NCBI RefSeq assembly: GCF_012958305.1
Contig: NZ_JABBYO010000005.1
Span: 186,001 to 250,000, forward strand
DNA from: Tautonia rosea
GTDB lineage: Bacteria; Planctomycetota; Planctomycetia; Isosphaerales; Isosphaeraceae
DNA: 64,000 nucleotides
Direction of reading: 5' to 3'
Shown: positions 17,269 through 25,267 of the stretch, one piece after another
How the letters are laid out: each line of letters starts with the position of its first letter
How positions within the stretch are numbered: position 1 is the first letter of the stretch
Program-made: the position numbers and the translations under genes
The notes under the pieces: model-generated
Told to the model about the DNA's origin: nothing
The model's input: only the letters and a program-made list of their open reading frames with translations
Database searches by the model: none

Positions 17269-18975
17269 TCAGGCCGCTCCGGACTGCTTGGACTCGTCGG
17301 CAAAGGTAAAGGTCGAAATGACCTTTAGATCCGAGAGCAAGCAAGGTTGTTTATACTGCTCAAGGGTGCCACCAGTCGAGGCCAATCGGCGCGATCGGAA
17401 ATCGCCCCAGGAGCCAGGAACGACCCGACGGACCTGGATCGGACCCAGGCGATGGGTGTCTCGCTTGTTCTCGTACTCGACATTTTGGCGACAGAGTTCC
17501 TGATCAATCCGCTCGGCGAGAAACTTTGGATCAATGACTCCGGGAAGATCGTCGCTTTCGACGAGCAAGGAATAAAACGGAGGATCACCCCAGGTCGGCA
17601 GCACGATGAATGAACCCAGGGTCAGCCCGAGTTCCTGCTGAACGGTCTTCAAGGCACCAACGACCTGGAACTCGGAGAGTTTCTCTCCAGTCATGCTGGA
17701 GATGTGGGAGCCTTTGTTGAGGAAGGTCAATAACGGAGCTCGACCCTCAAACCCGACACACTGCACCAGATCACGAATCTGATAGCGGTAGAGACCTCCG
17801 GCGGTGGTCAGGAGGATGAAATAACGACGTCCTTCCACGAGGTCGGCTGCTCCGATGGCTTCAGGCTGATCGGCGTCTTCGGCTTCCTCGGGAATGAACT
17901 CGAAGTAATGATGCTGGTAGTCGAGAATGCCGGCTGGGGAGTGGTCTTCGACGGGAATCGTCATCCGACCTTCGGAGGCAATTAAGCCGGGGTCTCGGAT
18001 CGGGGCTTCACCGAAAACGTCACTGAACTGGTTCAGGTAGGCTCCCATCGTGCCACCAGTCCAGTTGGCAACCAGTTGCAGGTCGGTCCAGTAGTCCTTG
18101 GGAAGCAACTGACCGGTCCGGTTCACGACCTCCTCCAGGCGACGGGCCGTGCCAGGACGACGAAATCGGGTCCGCAACCGAAGGTTCTTGCGGACGTCGT
18201 CCGGAATCTCCCACTTCGGATCAATCCGTCCGTCGCGGAGGTCGCGAATCAACGTTTCCTTCTCTCGATCCCCGAGTCGAGCGATGCCGAGCAGGGTGCT
18301 GGGATTGGCGGCAATGATCGCTCCGAGGTTTCGAGCCACGGAGAGGCGAAGCGCGACATAGTACTTGGCTTCGACCTGTTTGATCCGGGACGCCGCCGGG
18401 GGCATGCAGTAATTCAGTCGAACGAGCGGGTGCTGCATGGCGGCGGTCAGGCCGGTGATCGCCCCGCATGGGATTCCGGCGGAGGTGGATGATTCCCGCC
18501 AGTCGCTCGCGAGTTGCAAGATCGGCCGCATGCCGTCGCGCAACATTCCTTCGTGGGCATCAAAGGCAAGGATGCCCCAGATCTTCCATCCATCTCGGTA
18601 GGCGTTAAGCGATTCTCGGGTGACGGGAATTGTCTTGGGACGGGCGGTGGTGCCGGAGGTCATGGCAAACATCATGACCTCGGTTTTGGGACCGAAGAGG
18701 GCGTGGGTATGCCCTTCTCGAACGCGAGCCAGATAGGGCTCCATTTGATCATAGTCGCGGATGGGAACCCGTCGTTGATAATCCTCAGGAGACTGGATCG
18801 AGGAAAAGCCATGCTCCCGACCGAAGTCGCTGTCGGCATGGCGGCGCGTCAATTCCAGCAACCGATTGCGCTGGATTTGATCGGCCTCGGTCGTGGCTCG
18901 AAGAAATTCGCGGGCGAGTCGCCGGGCCCGCTCGGCCATGGGTGCGCCCGCCCACCGGCGAATCACATGGAACAT
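17269..18975 (-). CDS. GH3-family acyl-adenylate-forming enzyme
   Basis: A 568-residue protein of the GH3 auxin-responsive superfamily, enzymes that activate a carboxylic acid with ATP and transfer it, in plants onto amino acids. The P-loop-like motif TSGTTARPKTIPVT (about residues 107-120) and the later YRYQIRDLVQ region, with the Arg/Asp that contact nucleotide, are recognisable; the N-terminal helical stretch with FGREHGF is typical. Bacterial members are poorly characterised. It is the last of seven minus-strand genes that include an ACP, two KAS-like proteins and two dehydratases, so it may activate a starter acid or offload the product. This pathway placement is inference from gene order; the gap to the preceding gene is 113 bases. 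Confidence 0.82.
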   Translation of the reverse strand: MFHVIRRWAGAPMAERARRLAREFLRATTEADQIQRNRLLELTRRHADSDFGREHGFSSIQSPEDYQRRVPIRDYDQMEPYLARVREGHTHALFGPKTEVMMFAMTSGTTARPKTIPVTRESLNAYRDGWKIWGILAFDAHEGMLRDGMRPILQLASDWRESSTSAGIPCGAITGLTAAMQHPLVRLNYCMPPAASRIKQVEAKYYVALRLSVARNLGAIIAANPSTLLGIARLGDREKETLIRDLRDGRIDPKWEIPDDVRKNLRLRTRFRRPGTARRLEEVVNRTGQLLPKDYWTDLQLVANWTGGTMGAYLNQFSDVFGEAPIRDPGLIASEGRMTIPVEDHSPAGILDYQHHYFEFIPEEAEDADQPEAIGAADLVEGRRYFILLTTAGGLYRYQIRDLVQCVGFEGRAPLLTFLNKGSHISSMTGEKLSEFQVVGALKTVQQELGLTLGSFIVLPTWGDPPFYSLLVESDDLPGVIDPKFLAERIDQELCRQNVEYENKRDTHRLGPIQVRRVVPGSWGDFRSRRLASTGGTLEQYKQPCLLSDLKVISTFTFADESKQSGAA

Positions 18976-19088
18976 CGGGTCTTTGGCTCGACGAGGAAAG
19001 AGGAGTCATCCCACTCAGAGCCTTTTGAGTGAACTCGAAGGCCCTCAACATCCCTGCGTCAGCATGAGACGACGAGTTCGCTCAACTG

Positions 19089-20150
19089 TCAACCCGAGAC
19101 GGTTGATCGGTGAGCGGAGGATAGCGAGACTTCCAGAAGAAATGGTTCGACGACCTGCCCATCAACTTCGGAGAGTTCGACCTGAGACGAACGGGCACGG
19201 GGTGCTGAATTCCGGAAGAAGGTTGACACACGGCAGCGGTACTCGTCGGGAGAGATTTCCCGGCAGCGATTATGCTTGGCACCAGGGACGAGCCAGAGTT
19301 CCTTGGGCTCCCGAGCGGCGTCAAACAGGCCCTGGGCGATCGAGGGTCCGATGTAGGCGTCTCGTTGACCGTGGATCATGAACAAGGGACGGGGCGTCAG
19401 TCGAGCCGCGGCTCGCTCAATGTCTGGGAAGACGCGACGAAGACGCCACTGCGAGCGGAGTCGCCCGACCCATCCCACGAAGGCGAACATTGAGACCGGC
19501 ATATACCGCCAGATGAACCACCGGCCGACATAAATCTCCGCCCAGCGAAGAATATAGGCCAACATGGTGCCGCGCGTCGGGAAGGCACCGTCGGTGGCGA
19601 CGGCCCAGACATCCCTGGCATCGGCGGCCACGCAGAGGGCGGTTCCCCCTCCGCGACTGACACCGAACAGGGCGAAACCGGCAGGATCGCGATCTGGTCG
19701 CGTTCTCAGATAGTTCAGTGCTGCTTGAAGGTCGCGAACCTCCCGACCGCAGACCCATTGGAAGGGCTCGTAACCTTCTTCGATATCACTATTTCCGTGA
19801 TTGCGGAAATCGAAGGTGAAGAGGTCGAAGCCTTCATCCCGAAGGGAATCGGCGTAGGCGAGCGCACTCCAGCGATTTCCAAGAAATTCGTGGCAAAAGA
19901 CGATGACCCCGAGTCGTTCAGGAGAACGAGTCCGGAAATAACTTCCGACGAGTTCCAGCCCATCGTTGGTGAGGAAGGTGACTTCTTCCGCTTCGGGCAA
20001 GGGATCGACACGAAGCGGGAAGAAGACCGGCCTTTCCTCGAAGATCCGGCTCACATACGGAGTGTACCGGACCAGGATGTAGACGACGAACGTCAAAATC
20101 CCAATCACGGGCAGAAGGGTAAGGAGCAGAACAACCTGGGTGCTGGACAC
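19089..20150 (-). CDS. Membrane-anchored alpha/beta hydrolase
   Basis: A 353-residue hydrolase with one N-terminal transmembrane helix (about residues 5-27), then an alpha/beta hydrolase fold. The nucleophile elbow is GVSRGG near residue 166, preceded by the FDFRNHG strand motif, and the base is probably the His in GAKHNR. The fold resembles BAAT/lysophospholipase-type acyl hydrolases. Start is GTG with GGAG about 10 bases upstream. The gene lies between the GH3-like adenylase and the KAS genes in one direction, which suggests a role in releasing or transferring acyl chains at the membrane, but no specificity is visible. Confidence 0.8.
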   Translation of the reverse strand: MSSTQVVLLLTLLPVIGILTFVVYILVRYTPYVSRIFEERPVFFPLRVDPLPEAEEVTFLTNDGLELVGSYFRTRSPERLGVIVFCHEFLGNRWSALAYADSLRDEGFDLFTFDFRNHGNSDIEEGYEPFQWVCGREVRDLQAALNYLRTRPDRDPAGFALFGVSRGGGTALCVAADARDVWAVATDGAFPTRGTMLAYILRWAEIYVGRWFIWRYMPVSMFAFVGWVGRLRSQWRLRRVFPDIERAAARLTPRPLFMIHGQRDAYIGPSIAQGLFDAAREPKELWLVPGAKHNRCREISPDEYRCRVSTFFRNSAPRARSSQVELSEVDGQVVEPFLLEVSLSSAHRSTVSG

Positions 20151-20244
20151 GTGGTGATCACTCCAGACGGACGAGCGTCGTCAAGTCGAGCCGACACACA
20201 ACGAGAGTCGGACAGGGGGTCAGTGAAACGTCAAGGAACGAGGG

Positions 20245-21534
20245 TCAATCTCGATAACGTCCGAGAATCAACGCGATATTCTGCCCACCAAAGCCGAAGC
20301 TGTTGGAGAGAGCAAGGTTCACCTTCAAGGAACGGGCTTCACCGGGGATGTAGTCGAGGTCGCAATCGGGACTCGGATGGTCGAGGTTGGCCGTGGGCGG
20401 GACGATTCCGTCTCGAATGGCGAGCAGACACACGATGGCCTCGACACTGCCGGTGGCTGCGATCAAGTGGCCCATCATACTCTTAGTGCTGGAGATGGGG
20501 ATATTGTATGCCCGATCCCCGAGAGATCGCTTGATCGCAAGGGTTTCGATGCGGTCGTTGACTTCGGTGCTGGTTCCGTGAGCATTGATGTAATCGATTT
20601 GCTCTGGGGAAATGCCCGCATCGCGGATCGCTTCGTTCATGCAGGTGATCGCACCTCGGCCTTCATCATGACTGTCGGTCAAGCGGAAGGCATCAGCCGT
20701 CGAACCGTAGCCGAGGATTTCCCCGTAGATCCGCGCACCACGGCGGGTGGCATGCTCGAGTTCTTCGAGCATGAGCATGCCGGCACCCTCTCCGATAATG
20801 AAGCCGTCTCGATCACGATCGAAGGGTCGGCTGGCATGTTGTGGGTCGTCGTTACGAGTTGAAAGGGCGGTCAACAGATTAAATCCAGTGACTCCGAACG
20901 GGTGAATCATACTATGGGTGCCGCCGGAGAGCATCACGTCTGCGTCACCGTAGCGGATCAACTCAACGGCTTCACCGATCGCCTGGGCGCTGGCGGCACA
21001 GGCGGTCAGACAACTGGCATTCGGTCCGCGAGCATCGAGATAACTTGCGAGATGTGCAGAAGCGGTGCCAGGCTCTTGTTCAGCCTCGTGGATCGGGTGC
21101 AGACGATCCAGACCTTGCCGGACGAACGAGGCCATGTCGACGCGATTCGTTTCCTTGCTGGCTCGATGCACGAGGTCGACAAACCGAGGGAAGTCTTGCT
21201 GCCCCTCCCCTGCTCCAAGATAAACGCCGAACGAGGCCGGATCGGGTCGAGCGTCCTGTGAATAACCGGCATCGTCAAACGCCATTTTGGCTGCGGCCAG
21301 GGCAAACTGAGTATTTCGGGAAAACTCGTTGTAGCGTTCCCAATCAGCGATGTAAGCGTTCAGGCGAAAATCCTTGACTTCCGCTGCGATCTGGGTTGGA
21401 AAGGTGCTGGCATCGAACAAGGTAATCCGATCAACCCCGCTGCGCCCTGCCAGCAAGGCATTCCAGGTCGATTCCAGGTCGGCCCCGACAGGGGTAACCA
21501 TTCCCATCCCGGTAACGACGACGCGACGTCGCAT
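20245..21534 (-). CDS. Beta-ketoacyl-ACP synthase II-type (catalytic KAS)
   Basis: A 429-residue condensing enzyme of the FabF family, joining malonyl-ACP to an acyl chain by decarboxylative Claisen condensation. The catalytic triad is complete: C179 in LTACAAS, His in NAHGTST and His in MMGHLIAATGS, with the conserved Lys just before. The ATG at 21534 has GAGGAA about six bases upstream and matches the family N-terminus RRVVVTG; upstream in-frame codons are not needed. The related gene upstream (stop at 21600) lacks the active cysteine, so this subunit is likely the catalytic partner of a heterodimer. FabF-like, but a dedicated pathway rather than housekeeping FabF cannot be excluded. Confidence 0.92.
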   Translation of the reverse strand: MRRRVVVTGMGMVTPVGADLESTWNALLAGRSGVDRITLFDASTFPTQIAAEVKDFRLNAYIADWERYNEFSRNTQFALAAAKMAFDDAGYSQDARPDPASFGVYLGAGEGQQDFPRFVDLVHRASKETNRVDMASFVRQGLDRLHPIHEAEQEPGTASAHLASYLDARGPNASCLTACAASAQAIGEAVELIRYGDADVMLSGGTHSMIHPFGVTGFNLLTALSTRNDDPQHASRPFDRDRDGFIIGEGAGMLMLEELEHATRRGARIYGEILGYGSTADAFRLTDSHDEGRGAITCMNEAIRDAGISPEQIDYINAHGTSTEVNDRIETLAIKRSLGDRAYNIPISSTKSMMGHLIAATGSVEAIVCLLAIRDGIVPPTANLDHPSPDCDLDYIPGEARSLKVNLALSNSFGFGGQNIALILGRYRD

Positions 21535-21599
21535 AAGTGATTCCTCGGGCAACGCGGCCGATGACGCCCAGATTGCTGGTGAAATGCTCAGAAGGAGAC

Positions 21600-22910
21600 T
21601 CAATCCACGGGGCCGACCCGGACAGCGAGGGCGGCAACTTGCCCGTAACGGTTCAGGTTCAGATTGACGAAGACGGGATTCTCGGTTGGTCGGGGATCAC
21701 CGTGAACAACGTCGATCTCGCACCTGGGATCCGGATTGTCACAGTTCAAGGTTGCGGGGATCAAGCCAGCCTGTGTCCCGAGGAGACTGGCAATCAATTC
21801 GATGGCACCGCAACCACTGGCCGTGTTTCCCGTATAACCTTTTAATCCAGTTACTGGAACAGATCGACCGAAGACTCGATGGTACGCTCGAGCCTCTGCC
21901 AGATCGGAGTCGATCGTTCCCCAACCATGGGCGTTGACGTGCCCGAGTTGTTCAGGGGTCAGTCCGGAGTCTCGAAGGACGCCTCGAACCGCCAACTCTG
22001 TTCCGCGTCCCTCGGGGTCGATGCCGTTCGAAGGATTAGCATCACAGGCTGAAGAAAACCCAAGCAACTCGCCGTAGATAGTTGCCCCTCTGCGTTGAGC
22101 ATGTTCGAGTTCTTCAATGACGAGAATGCCAGCCCCTTCGCCGGGAACAACCCCACATCGATGGGTGTCAAACGGACGGCAAGCGCCCGAGGGTTCGCCT
22201 TCCCACGTGCAGTTCACCTTGTTGAGTTTCATGCGAATGAAGCTCAACGGGTGAATCTTGGAGTCGGCTCCTCCGGTGATCATGACGTCAGCCTGGCCGC
22301 GCTGGATGATCCGAAATGCTTCACCGATCGCGGCATTGGCGGCGGCTTCACCCTGGGTGATGGTGTTGCTTGGTCCTCGACAATCATTCAAAATCGAGAT
22401 GTGGCACGCGAGCATGTTTGGTAGGTATTTGAGCATCCAAAGAGGCTCAATTTCGGGGATGCCGTCGCGTCCATAGACCTCGAAGTCGAACGAGCCGTCC
22501 GCTCGGGTGGCAAGATTGATGGCGGGTGCCAGTTCGTCGAGATCGGTCGAGATCATCCCTGCCCCGAGATCGATCCCGATTCGGTCCGGTTCAATCTGCC
22601 CCTCAACCAGTTTCCCATCCACCACGGCCAGTTCGGCAGCGGCGACCGCGAGTTGAATATCGCGGGCCATGTACTTCAGGTTCTTTTGTAGGGCCTTGCG
22701 GTGCTTGTCGATGGCAAGCGATTTCGGATGAAAGTCGAGGACTTCACCGGCGGCGTTGCTTGGAAGACCATCAATCACGAAGGAAGTCAGCTGATCCACG
22801 CCGCCGCGTCCCTCGCGCAGCGCCGACCAGTTGGCCTCGAGGCCGATTCCGAGCGGGGAGATCAGCCCCAACCCGGTGATCACGACGCGGCGTTTAGGAA
22901 CGACGACCAT
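21600..22910 (-). CDS. KAS-like protein lacking the active-site cysteine (chain-length-factor-like)
   Basis: A 436-residue ketosynthase homologue with the family N-terminus RRVVITG. Aligning RGPSNTITQGEAAANAAIG with the GPNASCLTACAASAQAIG segment of the downstream KAS places E188 where the nucleophilic cysteine should be. The first active-site histidine is kept (NAHGWGT) but the second, normally GHL, reads GNT. This pattern fits a non-condensing partner like the chain-length factor of type II polyketide and aryl-polyene systems, where Cys is usually Gln. The start at 22910 is an ATG; the frame extends upstream without support. The gene precedes the catalytic KAS by 65 bases. Alternative: an enzyme with altered, decarboxylase-like chemistry. 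Confidence 0.85.
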   Translation of the reverse strand: MVVVPKRRVVITGLGLISPLGIGLEANWSALREGRGGVDQLTSFVIDGLPSNAAGEVLDFHPKSLAIDKHRKALQKNLKYMARDIQLAVAAAELAVVDGKLVEGQIEPDRIGIDLGAGMISTDLDELAPAINLATRADGSFDFEVYGRDGIPEIEPLWMLKYLPNMLACHISILNDCRGPSNTITQGEAAANAAIGEAFRIIQRGQADVMITGGADSKIHPLSFIRMKLNKVNCTWEGEPSGACRPFDTHRCGVVPGEGAGILVIEELEHAQRRGATIYGELLGFSSACDANPSNGIDPEGRGTELAVRGVLRDSGLTPEQLGHVNAHGWGTIDSDLAEARAYHRVFGRSVPVTGLKGYTGNTASGCGAIELIASLLGTQAGLIPATLNCDNPDPRCEIDVVHGDPRPTENPVFVNLNLNRYGQVAALAVRVGPVD

Positions 22911-23011
22911 GAGCAAGACCTGAAACAGGACGTTAGTACTCGTTGGGGAAACATCAAGCAAGAGCTTCCCGATCAACCAGCAGGGGGAACAAACGACCAG
23001 CGATCAGTCAG

Positions 23012-23587
23012 TTAGTCATGCTGACCAGCGAGATCTTGACTTGGCTCGGTCGGGGAAAGATCGGTGGTGTCCCCTGGAGCCTCAGTGGTCTCGTCTGGAG
23101 GCGGTAATTGCCGGGCGCGGTCCTGGGCTTTGGCCAAATCCAGCACTCCGAGGAGTTGCTGAGTAAAGACAAAGTTCTTCGGCCCGAAGATCTGGTTTGA
23201 TCGTGACTGGTCGAGATGGGCAAAGACGATCTCAACGTCGGCAAGCAACTGGCCGTCGAGAAACGCCTTAGCGTCGACAACAGCTCCTTCGCTACGAAGG
23301 TCGGCAAGCGTGACTTCATAGATTAGTTGATCACCCGCACAGGCCACACCATGAAATTCGGCCCGGGGAATTTTTGCCAGGACGACCTTTTCGGCAAAGC
23401 CTTTCGCTTCACCGACCAGGATGCCACCCGTCTGCGCCAGACCCTCGATGATGAGCGAGGCAGGCATGACCGGATACCCCGGGAGGTGATCGTGAAGATG
23501 TTCCTCGGCCAGAGTCAGGTTCTTGATCGCCTTGGCGAACTCACCGCTCCGAAACTCAAGGAATTTGTCGATCCAGATCCATCTCAT
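23012..23587 (-). CDS. FabZ-like hotdog dehydratase with C-terminal tail (first copy)
   Basis: A 191-residue single-hotdog protein of the FabA/FabZ family, predicted to dehydrate 3-hydroxyacyl-ACP. The catalytic His34 lies in DHLPGYPVMP and the catalytic Glu48 in LIIEGLAQ, both in family positions. After the hotdog core (about 1-140) comes a Pro/Glu/Thr-rich tail of about 35 residues that is not usual for FabZ. The ATG at 23587 starts MRWIWIDKF, close to the start of the second copy (MRFVLIDRI), which supports the choice. It sits between the ACP and the KAS-like genes in one minus-strand run. Confidence 0.87.
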   Translation of the reverse strand: MRWIWIDKFLEFRSGEFAKAIKNLTLAEEHLHDHLPGYPVMPASLIIEGLAQTGGILVGEAKGFAEKVVLAKIPRAEFHGVACAGDQLIYEVTLADLRSEGAVVDAKAFLDGQLLADVEIVFAHLDQSRSNQIFGPKNFVFTQQLLGVLDLAKAQDRARQLPPPDETTEAPGDTTDLSPTEPSQDLAGQHD

Positions 23588-23724
23588 GGCGGGACCGCAG
23601 GGGGGTAGGGCGACAGACCGATCCGACACGAGAGGGGATAACGTCTGTCGCGGAGACGGCTCGAACGAGTCTCGGGTCCCGACTTCGAGACCCGGTTATG
23701 CCAGTCAACACGCGGTCAAGAAGC

Positions 23725-24117
23725 TCAGGATTTGGTCCCGTCGAGCTTGTTCGAGACGTATTGCACCAATGTCTCAACCGTGTAGAGATTCATCAATTTG
23801 TCGACCTGCGGGTCGGCTTCGAACTCGGTAAGGTCAGCAAACGGCATCCGCTGCTTGATCTCGATCAGGCCCTTGGAGGTGAGTTTACCGTTCTCGGTGA
23901 ACTCGGGATCGGAAATATTTTCCGGGAACAGCTCACCACGGGGAATCTTGATACTGAAATTCCGTTCGAGTCGGAACACGATATCAAGGAGGTCGATTGA
24001 TTCTGCGCCGAGGTCGCCAAAGAGGGTTGCGTCTTGGGTGACGTCTTCCTCGTCAACTCCGAGAGCATCGACGAGAGTCGACTGGACCTTCTGGTAAATT
24101 TCTTCGTGGGTGGGCAT
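23725..24117 (-). CDS. Long acyl carrier protein with an insert
   Basis: A 130-residue acyl carrier protein. Residues 1-60 match ordinary ACP helices I and II, with the phosphopantetheine site at S40 in LGAESIDLLD. Then about 40 extra residues (roughly 62-105) separate the helix II-III region from a last amphipathic helix containing YTVETLVQYV, which corresponds to the ACP C-terminal helix. Ordinary ACPs are about 78 residues. The ATG at 24117 has GAGGGA five bases upstream; the frame is open to 24363 but that stretch looks noncoding. It is embedded between two dehydratase genes, so it probably carries chains for this cluster only. Confidence 0.88.
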   Translation of the reverse strand: MPTHEEIYQKVQSTLVDALGVDEEDVTQDATLFGDLGAESIDLLDIVFRLERNFSIKIPRGELFPENISDPEFTENGKLTSKGLIEIKQRMPFADLTEFEADPQVDKLMNLYTVETLVQYVSNKLDGTKS

Positions 24118-24404
24118 AGTTCCCTCGATCTGCGTGGTGTGGAGAAGGGTCAAAACGGAATCAAGGGAGCCGGAATCTCCGACCGGCTGCAACCAGTGAT
24201 CCACGTAAGGAAGGGGGAAGGGTCCGAATCGAACGGGCCATCCTCGGCCTCGACGAATCGAAGGTGTCGATCGGGGCGCCTCGGGCGAGGAGATCATCAT
24301 GACCGGTTTCCCGAATCTTTGCAACATCATCGGCCAGGACTGACCATGACTGGAGTCCATCAACCGATTCGGGTCACGTGGGGCAAATCCAATTCCGGTT
24401 CCGA

Positions 24405-24953
24405 TCAGGAGGATCGGGTCGGGCTGTTCATCACCGCGGGATCGAGGACCGATCCGTTGCGACTCATGGCTTTGGCTGCGACTGAGCCTTTACGAAGCGT
24501 AGCGTAGAGGTCTCTCATCTGCTCGACGATCTGGGTGTCGGTTCGATGAAGCGCTGGATCACGCTCGCGAAGGTTGTAACGCATTAAGGTAAATCGACCG
24601 CCGACCATGACCTGATCGTCGATGACTCCTTTTCCCTTGAATTCGGTTTCTCGATCTCCATGTTTGATCAGGTCAACCTGGAGCACCAGACGACGGCCAG
24701 GCTCTACAAAACTGCCGTATTTGATCGTCCGGGCTTGCTTGAGCAAGATCACGCTATGAGAGAAGTCTTCCATATCTCGAATCAGCCAGGCCCCTGCCTG
24801 AGCGAGTGCTTCGAGCATCAAGACTCCAGGCATTACAGGGAAGCCCGGAAAATGGTCGGCCAAATACTCTTCTCCGAGCGAGAGATTCTTGACCGCCTCG
24901 AGGCGCCTGCCAGGCTCGAGGTCGAGGATCCGATCAATGAGCACGAATCTCAT
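24405..24953 (-). CDS. FabZ-like hotdog dehydratase (second copy)
   Basis: A 182-residue FabZ-like protein with His34 in DHFPGFPVMP and Glu48 in LMLEALAQ, the same numbering as the neighbouring copy. The hotdog core ends near residue 140; the C-terminal extension contains RDLYATLRKG and is unlike the tail of the other copy. It is the first gene of the seven-gene minus-strand run and about 290 bases from the ACP gene. Two dehydratases in one locus are seen in aryl-polyene-type and some planctomycete fatty-acid clusters; the two copies here may act on chains of different length or form a heterodimer. Confidence 0.88.
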   Translation of the reverse strand: MRFVLIDRILDLEPGRRLEAVKNLSLGEEYLADHFPGFPVMPGVLMLEALAQAGAWLIRDMEDFSHSVILLKQARTIKYGSFVEPGRRLVLQVDLIKHGDRETEFKGKGVIDDQVMVGGRFTLMRYNLRERDPALHRTDTQIVEQMRDLYATLRKGSVAAKAMSRNGSVLDPAVMNSPTRSS

Positions 24954-25030
24954 GGATGCTTCTCAACTCAAGGTGAGGCCCGGTCGGAGGTTCGAGGGTC
25001 GCAGGGCGACTCAATATGCGTGCATCAGGG

Positions 25031-25048
25031 CCGACGGATGATCGTCGG
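25031..25048. repeat. Small inverted repeat CCGACG-N6-CGTCGG
   Basis: Six-base arms 25031-25036 and 25043-25048 are perfect complements around GATGAT. It falls at the predicted transcription start of the minus-strand acyl-carrier cluster, so it could be an operator or a 5' hairpin. Short enough to be chance. Confidence 0.3.
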
Positions 25049-25051
25049 CAC

Positions 25052-25081
25052 ACTATAATCAAGACCGGACGGAACCAACAA
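25052..25081 (-). promoter_or_regulatory. Candidate promoter for the acyl-carrier cluster
   Basis: On the minus strand TATAGT (25057-25052, 5 of 6 match to the -10 consensus) lies 18 bases after TTGTTG (25081-25076, weak -35). It would start transcription about 90 bases before the first dehydratase gene. Pattern match only. Confidence 0.3.
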
Positions 25082-25267
25082 GGCTATCCCCGTGCACGGC
25101 AGTAAGTTACCTTGGAAATCTCCTTCAGTCTATCTCCCGAGCCAAGCCGGTCAAATGGAAGCCCTGGGCAACTTCGCTTGCCATAATTTCCTAATTCCCC
25201 CATTCCGCACAATCGGTGCGATGGGAAGCTTTTTTGCCTTCCTCTTTATTCATGAGCGTCACGACCG

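Larger units (their letters stand above)
24954..25267. other. Divergent intergenic region, 314 bases
   Basis: No gene is seen. It separates the minus-strand acyl-carrier cluster from the plus-strand propeller protein, so it must hold both promoters. A candidate minus-strand promoter and a small inverted repeat (both listed separately) lie in its left part. The right part has a T-rich stretch around 25210-25250 with no clear motif. Confidence 0.6.

Noticed and set aside
19725-20486. 253-residue plus-strand open frame opposite the hydrolase and KAS genes
   Set aside because: Antisense shadow of two well-supported genes, with no family features.
21600-22910. Idea that the KAS-like gene is a pseudogene
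   Set aside because: Full length, no frameshift, and the first His and other fold residues are conserved; a specialised non-catalytic partner fits better.
24118-24363. N-terminal extension of the ACP frame
   Set aside because: The ACP fold and GAGGGA ribosome site start at 24117; upstream codons show no ACP-like sequence.
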